DNA from: Ferribacterium limneticum
GTDB taxonomy: Bacteria > Pseudomonadota > Gammaproteobacteria > Burkholderiales > Rhodocyclaceae
Direction: 5' to 3'
Length of the DNA stretch: 64,000 nt
Assembly (NCBI RefSeq): GCF_020510565.1
Contig: NZ_CP075189.1
Span: 558,001-622,000, forward strand
Under the pieces are notes generated by a model. It had not been told where the DNA came from. It ran no database searches and was given only the letters and a program-made list of their open reading frames with translations. Below are positions 45,277 to 54,702 of this stretch, piece by piece. Position 1 is the stretch's first letter. Each line of letters opens with the position of its first letter. The translations under genes were made by a program, and so were the position numbers.

Positions 45277-46842
45277 TCAGGCCGGCGCCGAGCTACGGAT
45301 CAGGTGATCGAAGGCGCTGAGCGAGGCGGTGGCACCGGCGCCCATGGCGATGATGATCTGCTTGTAGGGCACTGTGGTGCAGTCGCCGGCAGCGAAGACG
45401 CCGGGTACGTTGGTTTGGCCCTTGGCGTCGATTTCGATTTCGCCGAAGCGGCTCAGGTTGAGCGTGCCCTTGAGCCAGTCGGTGTTGGGCAGCAGGCCGA
45501 TCTGGACGAAGATGCCTTCGAGTTCGACGTGCCTGATCTCTTCCGTCACGCGATCCTTGTAGGTGATGCCGTTGACCTTCTGGCCGTCGCCGGTGACTTC
45601 AGTGGTTTGCGCTGATTTGATGACGGTGACGTTGGGCAGGCTGTAGAGCTTCTTCTGCAGGACGGCATCGGCGCGCAGGGTGTCGGCGAACTCAAGTAGC
45701 GTGACGTGGGCAACGATGCCGGCCAGGTCGATGGCGGCTTCGACGCCGGAGTTGCCGCCGCCGATGACGGCAACGCGCTTGCCCTTGAAGAGCGGGCCGT
45801 CGCAGTGCGGGCAGAAGCAGACGCCCTTGGCCTTGTATTCCTGTTCGCCGGGCACGTTCATTTCGCGCCAGCGGGCGCCGGTGGCGAGGATGACCGATTT
45901 CGATTTGAGCGAGGCACCGTTTTCGAGCTGGATTTCAACCAGGCCGCCGGCTTCGCTGGCCGGCACGAGTTTGGCGGCGCGTTGCAGGGTCATGATGTCG
46001 ACTTCGTAATCCTTGACGTGCTGTTCCAGCGCAGCGACCAGCTTCGGTCCTTCGGTATGGCTGACCGATATGAAGTTTTCGATGCCTAGCGTGTCCATGA
46101 CCTGACCGCCGAAGCGCTCGGCCAGGATGCCGGTGCGGATGCCTTTGCGGGCGGCGTAAACCGCTGCCGCTGCGCCAGCTGGCCCGCCGCCGACGACGAG
46201 GACGTCGAACGCTTCCTTCTGGCCCAGTGCCTCGGCGGCACGGACAGCGGCGCCGGTGTCGACCTTGGCGAGGATTTCCTCAATGAGCATCCGGCCGGCG
46301 CCGAATTCTTCGCCGTTCAGGTAGGTGGTCGGCACGGCCATGATCTGGCGTGCGTTGACCACGTCCTGGAACATGGCGCCGTCGATCATCGTGCTCGTCA
46401 CGCCGGGGTTGAGGACGGCCATGAGGTTGAGCGCCTGCACGACGTCAGGGCAGTTGTGGCAGGACAGCGAAATGTAGGTTTCGAAATTGAAGCTGCCGGG
46501 CAGGGCTTTAATCTGTTCGATGACCGACTGTTCCACCTTGGGCGGGTGGCCGCCGGTCTGCAAGAGGGCGAGGACGAGCGAGGTGAATTCGTGGCCCATC
46601 GGGATACCGGCGAAGGTGATGCGCGGCGCTTCGCCGGGCAGGCCGATGGCGAAGGATGGGCGCAAGGCGGCGGTGCCGTTTTCGCGCAGGCTGACTTTGG
46701 GCGAGAGTTCGGCGATGTCGATCAGCAGGCCACGCATTTCCTGGGCCTTGGCGCTGTCGTCGAGCGAGGCGACGAGTTCGATCGGGCGTTGCAATTTTTC
46801 GAGATAGGCCGCGAGTTGGGCCTTGATGTTGCTGTCGAGCAT
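45277..46842 (-). CDS. ahpF: Alkyl hydroperoxide reductase flavoprotein subunit
   Basis: 521 residues from an ATG at 46842 with GGGAG upstream; a longer reading to 46932 would pass through the dispersed repeat and is rejected. N-terminal thioredoxin-fold pair with [11 protein letters not shown] (about 130), FAD motif [22 protein letters not shown] motif [14 protein letters not shown], and the second redox pair CFCPHC. It passes NADH electrons to AhpC. Located downstream of ahpC in the same direction. Confidence 0.95.
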   Translation of the reverse strand: MLDSNIKAQLAAYLEKLQRPIELVASLDDSAKAQEMRGLLIDIAELSPKVSLRENGTAALRPSFAIGLPGEAPRITFAGIPMGHEFTSLVLALLQTGGHPPKVEQSVIEQIKALPGSFNFETYISLSCHNCPDVVQALNLMAVLNPGVTSTMIDGAMFQDVVNARQIMAVPTTYLNGEEFGAGRMLIEEILAKVDTGAAVRAAEALGQKEAFDVLVVGGGPAGAAAAVYAARKGIRTGILAERFGGQVMDTLGIENFISVSHTEGPKLVAALEQHVKDYEVDIMTLQRAAKLVPASEAGGLVEIQLENGASLKSKSVILATGARWREMNVPGEQEYKAKGVCFCPHCDGPLFKGKRVAVIGGGNSGVEAAIDLAGIVAHVTLLEFADTLRADAVLQKKLYSLPNVTVIKSAQTTEVTGDGQKVNGITYKDRVTEEIRHVELEGIFVQIGLLPNTDWLKGTLNLSRFGEIEIDAKGQTNVPGVFAAGDCTTVPYKQIIIAMGAGATASLSAFDHLIRSSAPA

Positions 46843-46880
46843 GTTGTTCTCCCTGTGCTGAATTTCACTGGTTTTTTCGA

Positions 46881-46918
46881 TTGCCACGGTCAACCGGAAA
46901 AAAGCGCTGAAATCCAAA
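46881..46918 (+). repeat. Dispersed repeat copy 5
   Basis: TTGCCACGGTCAACCGGAAA followed by AAAGCGCTGAAATCC, between ahpC and ahpF, which are read leftward through it. Confidence 0.8.
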
Positions 46919-46963
46919 TGATTGGGCGGCATTTGCCGCCCAATCCGGTTTGCGGCTAGTTAA

Positions 46964-47527
46964 TTAGATCTTGCCAACGAGGTCCAGCGACGGAGCCAAG
47001 GTCTTTTCGCCTTCCTTCCACTTGGCCGGGCAGACTTCGTTCGGGTGCGAGGCGGTGTACTGAGCGGCCTTCAGCTTGCGCAGGGTCTCGGAAATGTCGC
47101 GGGCGATTTCGTTGGAGTGGATTTCAACGGTCTTGATGACGCCGTCCGGGTTGATGACGAAGGTGCCGCGCAGGGCCAGGCCTTCGGAGTCGATATGCAC
47201 GTCGAAGGCACGGGTCAGGGCGTGCGTCGGGTCGCCGACCAGCGGGAACTGGGCCTTGCCAACGGCCGGCGAGGTTTCGTGCCAGACCTTGTGCGAGAAG
47301 TGGGTGTCGGTGGTGACGATATACACCTCGGTGCCGGCCTTCTGGAATTCGGCGTAGTTGTTGGCGGCATCTTCGATTTCGGTCGGGCAGTTGAAGGTGA
47401 AGGCAGCCGGCATGAAAATCACGACGGACCATTTGCCCTTGAGGCTGGCTTCGGTGACTTCGATGAACTTGCCGTTGTGGAAAGCCTGGGCCTTGAACGG
47501 TTGAACCTGGGTGTTGATGAGCGACAT
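46964..47527 (-). CDS. ahpC: Alkyl hydroperoxide reductase C (2-Cys peroxiredoxin)
   Basis: 187 residues. The peroxidatic motif Pxxx(T)xxC appears as PAAFTFNCPTE (Cys about 48), and the resolving Cys is in NEVCPAKW (about 166). The typical PADFTFVC is altered at two positions without loss of the key residues. Start at 47527 matches the AhpC N-terminus. It reduces organic peroxides and H2O2 with AhpF. An OxyR-like half site lies 94 bases upstream. Confidence 0.95.
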   Translation of the reverse strand: MSLINTQVQPFKAQAFHNGKFIEVTEASLKGKWSVVIFMPAAFTFNCPTEIEDAANNYAEFQKAGTEVYIVTTDTHFSHKVWHETSPAVGKAQFPLVGDPTHALTRAFDVHIDSEGLALRGTFVINPDGVIKTVEIHSNEIARDISETLRKLKAAQYTASHPNEVCPAKWKEGEKTLAPSLDLVGKI

Positions 47528-47620
47528 TTGTTTTCTCCTGAGTGGGTGTTGGAAATTGAACACAACGCCATATTAGTGGCTGTTGTTTGATCAGGCTAAT
47601 TGATTGGTCAAATATCAGTG

Positions 47621-47635
47621 ATAGGTCTTGGCTAT
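47621..47635. promoter_or_regulatory. OxyR-like half site upstream of ahpC
   Basis: ATAG-N7-CTAT matches one half of the OxyR consensus. A second half is not convincing on either side. Confidence 0.4.
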
Positions 47636-47720
47636 TGTGATATGTCCGTTCGGTCGCTAGTCAAAAGGTACTAGTCATTCTTTCCATTGGCACTATTCCG
47701 GCCCTTCCGGCAGTATGGAA

Positions 47721-47734
47721 TTGATGCACATCAA
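47721..47734. promoter_or_regulatory. FNR/ANR box of the nap operon
   Basis: TTGATGCACATCAA is a perfect match to the TTGAT-N4-ATCAA consensus, 78 bases before the napD start. It predicts low-oxygen activation of napDABC. Confidence 0.75.
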
Positions 47735-47811
47735 TTGAAGTCCCGGTGCGGATCGGGATCATTGCCTGCCATGGCGGCATTGGGCTGCCAAAGCTTGAGG
47801 AGGTCGGCCGG

Positions 47812-48072
47812 ATGAATATTTCCAGCGCCATTTTGTACATCGCTCCGGAACGCCTGTATGAAGCGTGCGAAGCACTTCTCCTGATGCCCGGGGTGGATAT
47901 TCATGCCCGGAGTCCGGAGGGTAAGGTGGTCGTTACTCTGGAGGATGACGACACGAACTCGGCTGCTGATAAATATGTAGCCCTGCATGGTGTACCCGGC
48001 GTCGCATCGGTGGCCATGGTTTATCAATATAGCGACGACGAATCAGTAGATACCGAGGAGGTAGAGGCGTGA
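47812..48072 (+). CDS. napD: NapD chaperone of periplasmic nitrate reductase
   Basis: 86 residues. [21 protein letters not shown] and [18 protein letters not shown] are the family core. It binds the Tat signal of NapA and proofreads its maturation in the cytoplasm. ATG at 47812 after GAGGAGG. Overlaps napA by 4 nt (GTGA). Confidence 0.93.
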   Translation: MNISSAILYIAPERLYEACEALLLMPGVDIHARSPEGKVVVTLEDDDTNSAADKYVALHGVPGVASVAMVYQYSDDESVDTEEVEA

Positions 48073-50582
48073 AGCTCAATCGACGCGATTTTATCAAGGC
48101 CAACGCAGCTGCGGCGGCCATGTCAGCGGCAGGCTTGTCCGCGCCCGGTACGGCCGTGGCCCAGGGCAAGGACGAGATCCGCTGGGACAAGGCAGCCTGC
48201 CGTTTCTGCGGCACCGGTTGTGGTGTTCTGGTCGGGACGCAGGAAGGCCGCGTGGTGGCCACCCAGGGCGATCCTGATGCACCGGTCAATCGGGGTCTGA
48301 ACTGCATCAAGGGCTATTTCCTGTCCAAGATCATGTACGGCGCTGATCGTCTGAAGACGCCGCTGTTGCGCATGAAGGACGGCAAGTACGACAAGAATGG
48401 CGAGTTCGCGCCGATTTCCTGGAAACAGGCTTTCGACATCATGGAAGAGAAGGCAAAGGCGACGCTCAAGGCCAAGGGGCCAAACGGCCTGGCCATGTTC
48501 GGCTCGGGCCAGTGGACGGTGTGGGAAGGCTACGCCGCCGCCAAGCTCATGAAGGCTGGCTTCCGCACCAACAACCTCGATCCCAACGCCCGCCACTGCA
48601 TGGCCTCTGCCGTTGCCGGCTTCATGCGCACCTTCGGTATCGACGAGCCGATGGGCTGCTACGACGACATCGAGCACGCCGACGCCTTCGTGCTGTGGGG
48701 CTCGAACATGGCCGAGATGCACCCGATCCTGTGGACGCGCATCACCGACCGCAAGCTGTCGAACAAGGGCGTCAAGGTCGCGGTGCTGTCGACCTTCGAG
48801 CATCGCTCCTACGAGCTGGCCGACATCCCGATGATCTTCAAGCCCCAGACGGACTTGGCGATCCTCAATTACATCGCCAACTACATCATCCAGACCGGCA
48901 AGGTGAACCAGGCTTTCGTCGACAAGAACATCAATTTCAAGAAGAGCGCCACCGACATCGGCTACGGCCTGCGTCCGACGCATGCGCTGGAAAAGGATGC
49001 GACGAGCAACGGCTACCCCGGTGCCGATGGCAAGCCGAAGGGCGATACCGGTAAGTCCGAGGCGATTACCTTCGACGAGTTCAAGAAATTCGTTTCCGAA
49101 TACACCGCCGAGAAAGTCTCCAAGCTGTCCGGCGTTGCCGAGAAGGATCTCAAGGCCCTGGCCGAGCTGTATGCTGATCCCAAGGTCAAGATCGTTTCCT
49201 TCTGGACCATGGGCTTCAACCAGCACACCCGTGGTACCTGGGCCAACAACCTCTGCTACAACATCCACCTGCTGACCGGCAAGATTTCCGAGCCGGGCAA
49301 CAGCCCGTTCTCGCTGACCGGCCAGCCGTCCGCCTGCGGTACGGCGCGTGAAGTTGGTACCTTCTCGCATCGCCTGCCGGCCGACATGGTCGTCACCAAT
49401 CCCGAGCATCGGAAGCACACCGAAGAGCTGTGGCAACTGCCGGAAGGCACGATCCCCGACAAGGTCGGCCTCCACGCCGTGGCCATGGCCCGTGCCCTCA
49501 AGGATGGCAAGGTCAATTTCTACTGGCAGCAGTGCAACAACAACATGCAGGCCGGTCCGAACATCAACGAAGAGCTCTACCCGGGCTGGCGCAAGCCGGA
49601 GAACTTCATCGTCGTCTCCGACCCGTATCCGACGGTCTCGGCGATGGCCGCCGACCTTATCCTGCCGACCGCCATGTGGGTCGAAAAGGAAGGCGCCTAC
49701 GGCAACGCCGAGCGGCGTACCCAGTTCTGGCGTCAGCAGGTCAAGGCGCCGGGCGAGGCCCGCTCCGATCTTTGGCAGGTCATGGAATTTGCCAAGCGTT
49801 TCAAGATGGAAGAGGTCTGGCCGGCCGAGTTGCTGGCCAAGGCGCCCAAGCTGAAAGGCAAGACGATGTATGACGCGCTCTTTGCCAATGGCGTGGTCAA
49901 CAAGTACAAGACCAACGAAACCGCTGCCGGCTTCGATAACGACGAGTCCAAGCACTTCGGCTATTACGTCCAGAAGGGCCTGTTCGAGGAATATGCCTCG
50001 TTTGGTCGCGGCCATGGCCACGATCTGGCCCCCTTCGATACCTATCATCAGGCTCGCGGTCTGCGCTGGCCGGTGGTGGGCGGCAAGGAAACGCTGTGGC
50101 GTTTCCGCGAGGGCTACGACTCCTACGTCAAGAAGGGCGAGGGAGTTAAGTTCTACGGCCACAAGGACGGCAAGGCAATTATTTTCGCGCTGCCCTACCA
50201 GCCGCCCGCCGAGTCGCCGGACAAGGAATTCGACCTCTGGTTATCCACCGGGCGCGTCCTCGAGCACTGGCACACCGGCACCATGACCCGCCGGGTTCCC
50301 GAGCTGTACAAAGCCTTCCCGGATGCTGTTCTCTTTATGCACCCGGATGACGCCAAGGCGCGTGGCTTGCAGCGCGGCATGGAGGTCAAGGTGGCTTCGC
50401 GGCGTGGTGAAATCCAGCTGCGCGTCGAGACGCGTGGCCGCAACAAGCCACCGCGTGGTCTGGTCTTCATCCCGTTCTTCGATGCCGGTCGTCTGGTCAA
50501 TAAATTGACGTTGGATGCGACCTGTCCGATTTCGAAGGAAACGGATTACAAGAAATGCGCCGTCAAGGTTACTCGGGCCTGA
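48069..50582 (+). CDS. napA: Periplasmic nitrate reductase catalytic subunit
   Basis: 837 residues from a GTG at 48069. Twin-arginine signal [12 protein letters not shown] at residues 5-16, [4Fe-4S] motif [12 protein letters not shown] with the fourth Cys in GLNCIKG, and the Mo-ligand Cys in ARHCMASAV (about 177) identify Nap rather than Nas. It reduces nitrate to nitrite in the periplasm with bis-MGD molybdenum. Electrons come from NapB and NapC encoded downstream. Full length with no frameshift. Confidence 0.97.
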   Translation: MKLNRRDFIKANAAAAAMSAAGLSAPGTAVAQGKDEIRWDKAACRFCGTGCGVLVGTQEGRVVATQGDPDAPVNRGLNCIKGYFLSKIMYGADRLKTPLLRMKDGKYDKNGEFAPISWKQAFDIMEEKAKATLKAKGPNGLAMFGSGQWTVWEGYAAAKLMKAGFRTNNLDPNARHCMASAVAGFMRTFGIDEPMGCYDDIEHADAFVLWGSNMAEMHPILWTRITDRKLSNKGVKVAVLSTFEHRSYELADIPMIFKPQTDLAILNYIANYIIQTGKVNQAFVDKNINFKKSATDIGYGLRPTHALEKDATSNGYPGADGKPKGDTGKSEAITFDEFKKFVSEYTAEKVSKLSGVAEKDLKALAELYADPKVKIVSFWTMGFNQHTRGTWANNLCYNIHLLTGKISEPGNSPFSLTGQPSACGTAREVGTFSHRLPADMVVTNPEHRKHTEELWQLPEGTIPDKVGLHAVAMARALKDGKVNFYWQQCNNNMQAGPNINEELYPGWRKPENFIVVSDPYPTVSAMAADLILPTAMWVEKEGAYGNAERRTQFWRQQVKAPGEARSDLWQVMEFAKRFKMEEVWPAELLAKAPKLKGKTMYDALFANGVVNKYKTNETAAGFDNDESKHFGYYVQKGLFEEYASFGRGHGHDLAPFDTYHQARGLRWPVVGGKETLWRFREGYDSYVKKGEGVKFYGHKDGKAIIFALPYQPPAESPDKEFDLWLSTGRVLEHWHTGTMTRRVPELYKAFPDAVLFMHPDDAKARGLQRGMEVKVASRRGEIQLRVETRGRNKPPRGLVFIPFFDAGRLVNKLTLDATCPISKETDYKKCAVKVTRA

Positions 50583-50590
50583 TAAGGCCG

Positions 50591-50628
50591 GATTCCACGG
50601 TCAACCGGAAAAATGAGCCAAAAAGCGA
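50591..50628 (+). repeat. Dispersed repeat copy 6
   Basis: GATTCCACGGTCAACCGGAA then AAATGAGCCAAAAAGCG, between napA and napB inside the operon, so it is transcribed with them. Confidence 0.82.
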
Positions 50629-50668
50629 ATGGAGCTCCGGCTCCAGACGCTCATCGGAGGTAATGAAT

Positions 50669-51112
50669 ATGAGATTGATCACTGCACTGGCCCTGGCCGC
50701 CGGCATGCTCCTGGGGGGAGTTGGCGGCGTCAGCGCGCAGGAATTGCGAGTGAATGAGATCGGCATCGAGTCGATCGAGGGGAATGCCAAGGTCGATATG
50801 TTCCGGCCGGAGAAGGATCAGGACATCATTCCGCGCAACTTCCAGAAGCAGCCGCCGCTGATACCGCACAGCATCAAGGGCTACAACATCACGCAGAATT
50901 TCAACAAGTGCATGGACTGCCACTCGAAGGAACGGGCCGAGGAAACCGGCGCGACGAAGGTCGCCAAGTCGCACTATCTCGACCGCGAAGACAAGAAGCA
51001 GTCGAATATTTCGCCACGCCGTTATTTCTGCATGCAGTGCCACGTGCCGCAGTTCGACGCCAAGCCGCTCGTCGCCAATACCTATAAGCCGGCTGCCAAG
51101 AAGGGGGAATGA
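50669..51112 (+). CDS. napB: Diheme cytochrome subunit NapB
   Basis: 147 residues from the second of two near ATG codons (50669), which has a normal distance to CGGAGG. Signal peptide (residues 1-22, ending VSAQ), two heme c motifs CMDCH and CMQCH, each with a nearby distal His. It is the small electron-transfer subunit of NapAB. Overlaps napC by 1-4 nt depending on the napC start. Confidence 0.94.
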   Translation: MRLITALALAAGMLLGGVGGVSAQELRVNEIGIESIEGNAKVDMFRPEKDQDIIPRNFQKQPPLIPHSIKGYNITQNFNKCMDCHSKERAEETGATKVAKSHYLDREDKKQSNISPRRYFCMQCHVPQFDAKPLVANTYKPAAKKGE

Positions 51113-51759
51113 TGAGTCTCGATAAATTCACGCCCGCATGGGTCAAGCGCATCGGGCTGGTCACCGTATTTGGCCTGTTTGCTGCCGGTATCGTTTTCTG
51201 GGGTGGCTTCAACTGGGCGCTCGAGGCGACCAACAAGGAATCGTTCTGTATCTCATGCCACGAGATGGAGGAGAACGTTTTCCGCGAATACCAGAACACG
51301 GTCCACTACACGAACCGCACCGGCGTGCGTGCCACCTGCCCGGATTGTCACGTGCCCAAGGAGTGGGGCCCGAAGATGATCCGCAAGATCCAGGCTTCCA
51401 ACGAAGTGCTGCACAAGGTTTTGGGCACCATCGATACGCCTGAGAAGTTCAATGCCAAGCGCGCCCAGCTCGCCCAGAACGAGTGGAGACGCATGAAGGC
51501 GAACGACTCGCAGGAATGCCGCAACTGCCATCGCTACGACTACATGGATTACACCGAGCAGGGCAACCGTGCTGCCAAGCAGCATCCGCAAGCCTTCACC
51601 GAGGGTAAGACCTGTATCGACTGCCACAAGGGCATTGCCCACCAGTTGCCGGCAATCGACCAGCACATTGGCAAGCAGAACGACGGTGCAGTGGCTATCT
51701 CGCACGGCGAAAAACCGGCAGAGCCAGCCAAGGAAGAAGAGAAGCCAGCGGCCAAATAA
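51109..51759 (+). CDS. napC: Tetraheme quinol dehydrogenase NapC
   Basis: 216 residues. One N-terminal membrane anchor (about 15-36) and four CxxCH heme sites: CISCH, CPDCH, CRNCH, CIDCH (NapC/NirT family). It oxidises quinol and passes electrons to NapB. Tandem ATG codons at 51109 and 51112 are both possible. Charged, Lys/Glu-rich C-terminal tail. Confidence 0.94.
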   Translation: MMSLDKFTPAWVKRIGLVTVFGLFAAGIVFWGGFNWALEATNKESFCISCHEMEENVFREYQNTVHYTNRTGVRATCPDCHVPKEWGPKMIRKIQASNEVLHKVLGTIDTPEKFNAKRAQLAQNEWRRMKANDSQECRNCHRYDYMDYTEQGNRAAKQHPQAFTEGKTCIDCHKGIAHQLPAIDQHIGKQNDGAVAISHGEKPAEPAKEEEKPAAK

Positions 51760-51781
51760 TCCCTTTGCCGATGGCATCAAG

Positions 51782-51815
51782 ACAAACCCGGCCGAGTGCC
51801 GGGTTTGTTCTTTTG
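51782..51815 (+). terminator. Terminator of the nap operon
   Basis: ACAAACCCGGC-CGAGT-GCCGGGTTTGT stem, 11 bp, followed by TCTTTTG. Confidence 0.75.
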
Positions 51816-51983
51816 TGGCCAAAAGGGTTGTTTGGCGTATGGAAATTACAAATATTCACGCAATCGCCTGCAAATAGGCGCTCTCGGGGCAACACTTATT
51901 CAAAAAGGTATGCTACTTTTGTCGTGCTGCCGTTCCGACGGCCAGTTTTCTTAAACATTGATAGGTAACTAGGAGGCACTTAG

Positions 51984-52283
51984 ATGAATAAATCCGAGCT
52001 GGTCGAAGTTGCTGCAAAAGAAGCTGGTATAACCAAGGCTGCTGCCGACAAGGCGCTGTCGGCCATCATCGGCGCGGTAGTCAAGACCGTGACCGCAGGG
52101 GAGTCTGTTACACTCGTTGGTTTCGGCACGTTCAAGTCCGCAAAGCGCGCAGCGCGCACCGGCAAGAATCCAAAAACCGGCGCTACGCTGAAAATTCCCG
52201 CTACTACGGTTCCGAAATTTACTGCTGGTACGGCTTTCAAGGCATCGGTCGCCGCCAAGAAGACCGCCGCCAAAAAGAAGTAA
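51984..52283 (+). CDS. HU-family DNA-binding protein
   Basis: 99 residues. The HU/IHF fold with GFGTFKSAKRAARTGKNPKTG (DNA-binding arm; shown split: GFGTF, then RTGKNPKTG) and a Lys/Ala-rich tail (AAKKTAAKKK). It bends and compacts DNA as a dimer. Preceded by TAGGAGG. The basic tail is longer than in E. coli HU and is common in betaproteobacteria. Confidence 0.95.
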   Translation: MNKSELVEVAAKEAGITKAAADKALSAIIGAVVKTVTAGESVTLVGFGTFKSAKRAARTGKNPKTGATLKIPATTVPKFTAGTAFKASVAAKKTAAKKK

Positions 52284-52299
52284 TCCGGTGTTAACGAAT

Positions 52300-52332
52300 G
52301 CGGGGTTCGTCTTCGACGGGCTCCGCTTTTTT
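52300..52332 (+). terminator. Terminator of the HU gene
   Basis: GCGGGGTTCGTC-TTCG-ACGGGCTCCGC followed by six T; a few mismatched pairs in the stem. Confidence 0.65.
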
Positions 52333-52340
52333 AAGTTGCA

Positions 52341-52703
52341 ATGACCAATCAGAATCCAGAAAATCCCCCTGAAGCTCCCGTTACGGTAGCCCCGCCGCCT
52401 GATACGCGTCGCCGCTTGCGTGACCTACTTTCGATCCCCGAGCGTGATCGAACCGACGAGCAGTGGGACGAAATCATCGAGCTGGAAATCCAGCTCGCTC
52501 CCGGTAACCGTGTTTCCAGCAACGAGCCGCTTGGTGGCAATCCTGGCCGCAGCAACATGCAGCATGGTAAGCCGGGCGGCAATGCCGGCACCGGCGGCGG
52601 CCTTGGCCAGCAGCAAAAGAAGCATCGTCCACGCACCAACAACAATCGCCGGCCGCGCCAGAACAAGCCGCAAACCGGCGGTGGTGGTGGCACTCCCGCC
52701 TGA
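52341..52703 (+). CDS. Hypothetical basic low-complexity protein
   Basis: 120 residues. The N-terminal part has RRRLRDLLSIPERDRTDEQW, a charged helical patch; the rest is Gly/Asn/Gln/Arg-rich and probably disordered (HRPRTNNNRRPRQNKPQ). Could bind nucleic acid. Codon use matches the surroundings. Not recognised. Confidence 0.6.
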   Translation: MTNQNPENPPEAPVTVAPPPDTRRRLRDLLSIPERDRTDEQWDEIIELEIQLAPGNRVSSNEPLGGNPGRSNMQHGKPGGNAGTGGGLGQQQKKHRPRTNNNRRPRQNKPQTGGGGGTPA

Positions 52704-52743
52704 TCTGCTTGTTTCATTCTCCTGAAACGGCATAATCGCCGTC

Positions 52744-53907
52744 ATGCAGCAGTTTGATCTGATCATCGTTGGCGGAGGGCTGGCCGGCGCCAGCCTGGCC
52801 TTGGCCTTGCGCGACACCCGCTTGCGTATCGCGCTCGTCGAGAACAATCCTCCGCATCTTTCCGATGGCTGGGATTCGCGTATCTACGCGATCAGCCCGG
52901 CCAATGTCGCGTTTCTTGAATCGATCGGGGCTTGGCGTCATCTGGATGCATCAAGAATGGCGCCGATCCGCGCCATGCAAATCCAAGGCGATGGTGGCGG
53001 CAGGCTGGATTTTTCCGCGTTCGAAACCGGCGTTTCCGAATTGGGCTGGATTCTAGAGTCGTCGCAGATGGCTTGCGAGTTCTGGGAAAGCGCCAAGCGC
53101 CAAGGCAATCTGACGCTGTTTTGTCCGGCTCGGCCGGACGGCCTGGAGTTTCGCCAGGATGCTGCAGTCCTTCATCTGAGCGATGGCACGGTGTTGTCGG
53201 CCCGCCTCCTGGTTGGGGCGGATGGTCGCGATTCCTGGGTGCGGCAGACTGCAGGCCTTGTTGCAGTAAATACGCCCTATGGAGAAAAAGGCCTGGTCGC
53301 CAATTTCGCCACGGAAAAACCGCACAACAACACGGCGTTCCAGTGGTTTCGTGACGATGGCGTGCTGGCCTATCTTCCCTTGCCGGGAAATCGCATTTCC
53401 ATCGTGTGGTCTACGCCCGATGGCCATGCTGATGAACTCTGTTCTTTGTCTTCTGAACTGCTTTGCGAGAGAGTCGCCGAGGCCGGGAGTCTGGTGCTGG
53501 GCAAGCTCGAGTTGCTTACGGCTCCGGCGGCTTTCCCCTTGCGCTTGATGCGCGTGCCGCAAACAGTCGCGCCACGCCTGGCTCTGGTCGGTGATGCTGC
53601 GCATGGAATTCATCCCTTGTCCGGCCATGGTATCAATCTTGGCTTTCAGGATGCCATGACGCTGGCCGGTCAACTGGCAGCAACACAACCATGGCACGAT
53701 ATCGGTCAGGAGCGTTTCCTGCAGCGTTATCAGCGCGCACGACGCGAGGAAACCATGTTGATGCAGACAACCACAGACAGTTTGCGGCGCTTGTTCAAAA
53801 ATTCGCCGCCAGGATTGCGTCCGTTACGAAATCTTGGGATGAATCTGACCAACGGCCTGCCCTTAATTAAAAATGCCTTGGTGCGGTATGCTCTCGGCGC
53901 CCTTTAG
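52744..53907 (+). CDS. UbiH/COQ6-family FAD monooxygenase
   Basis: 387 residues. FAD dinucleotide motif IIVGGGLAGASLALAL at residues 7-22, GADGRDSWVRQ (about 160), and GDAAHGIHPLSGHGINLGFQD (about 283-303; shown in two parts GDAAHGIHP and GHGINLG). It should hydroxylate the ubiquinone ring. Which ring position cannot be told. Followed 9 bases later by dsbC. Confidence 0.88.
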   Translation: MQQFDLIIVGGGLAGASLALALRDTRLRIALVENNPPHLSDGWDSRIYAISPANVAFLESIGAWRHLDASRMAPIRAMQIQGDGGGRLDFSAFETGVSELGWILESSQMACEFWESAKRQGNLTLFCPARPDGLEFRQDAAVLHLSDGTVLSARLLVGADGRDSWVRQTAGLVAVNTPYGEKGLVANFATEKPHNNTAFQWFRDDGVLAYLPLPGNRISIVWSTPDGHADELCSLSSELLCERVAEAGSLVLGKLELLTAPAAFPLRLMRVPQTVAPRLALVGDAAHGIHPLSGHGINLGFQDAMTLAGQLAATQPWHDIGQERFLQRYQRARREETMLMQTTTDSLRRLFKNSPPGLRPLRNLGMNLTNGLPLIKNALVRYALGAL

Positions 53908-53916
53908 GAGAATCGC

Positions 53917-54621
53917 ATGTTGAAAAAATTGTTGCCGATGGCTTTGGCGATGGCATTTTGTCTGAATGCCGTGGCTGACGAAGCCGATATCCGCAAGCAA
54001 ATGGAGGCCAAGCTCGGCACCAAGGTCGAAAGCGTCACGAAATCCGGTTACCTTGGACTTTACGAAGTCTACGCCGACGGCAATATTTTCTACACCGACG
54101 AAAAAATGTCAGCCATCGTGGTCGGCGGTCAGTTGATTGACGCTAAAACGATGAAAAACGTCACCGATGAGCGCATGAAAAAGCTTACGGCGATCAGGTT
54201 TGGCGATTTGCCGCTGGATCGCGCCATCAAGCAAGTGCGCGGCGACGGCAAGCGCGTGCTGGCCACCTTCGAAGATCCCAATTGCGGCTATTGCAAGCGT
54301 TTGGCCAAGGAGTTGTTGAAGCTGGAAAATGTGACGGTCTATACCTTCCTGCTGCCCATTCTTTCCGAAGACTCGGTGCGCAAGTCCAAGCAGATCTGGT
54401 GTTCCGGCGATCGAGCCAAGGCATGGAACGACTGGATGGTCGACGGCAAGGCTCCGAGCGGTCGCGAAGATTGTGATACCTCCGCCGTGACCAAAAATCA
54501 GGAATTTGGCCGCAAGCTCAATATCACTGGTACGCCGACCATGTTCTTTGCTGATGGCGAGCGGGTTCCCGGCGCAATACCGTTGGCCCGCATCGAGCAG
54601 AAACTCGGTCAGGTCAAGTAG
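53917..54621 (+). CDS. dsbC: Thiol:disulfide interchange protein DsbC
   Basis: 234 residues. Signal peptide (residues 1-20, ending NAVA), N-terminal dimerisation domain, and a thioredoxin-fold domain with the active-site CGYC (in DPNCGYCKRL, about 123) and cis-Pro in TGTPTMFF. It isomerises wrong disulfides in the periplasm. A second Cys pair (C...EDC) near 165-190 is present as in the family. Confidence 0.93.
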   Translation: MLKKLLPMALAMAFCLNAVADEADIRKQMEAKLGTKVESVTKSGYLGLYEVYADGNIFYTDEKMSAIVVGGQLIDAKTMKNVTDERMKKLTAIRFGDLPLDRAIKQVRGDGKRVLATFEDPNCGYCKRLAKELLKLENVTVYTFLLPILSEDSVRKSKQIWCSGDRAKAWNDWMVDGKAPSGREDCDTSAVTKNQEFGRKLNITGTPTMFFADGERVPGAIPLARIEQKLGQVK

Positions 54622-54670
54622 TACCCACGGGCAGTGATACTCGGCGCACTCTCGGCGCCTATTGTGATTC

Positions 54671-54702
54671 GCCCATTCCGAAGGCATGATTCCTGAATGG
54701 GC
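54671..54702 (+). promoter_or_regulatory. Hairpin covering the start of the diguanylate cyclase gene
   Basis: GCCCATTC ... GAATGGGC (8-bp arms, 16-base loop) includes the ATG at 54697. Folding would hide the start. Confidence 0.35.

Noticed and set aside
45277-46932. Longer N-terminus for AhpF
   Set aside because: The extra 30 codons are read through the dispersed repeat; the ATG at 46842 has a ribosome site and fits the family.
48123-50162. 679-codon open frame opposite napA
   Set aside because: It is the mirror of a well-conserved napA reading; high GC keeps the opposite strand open. No domain in its translation.
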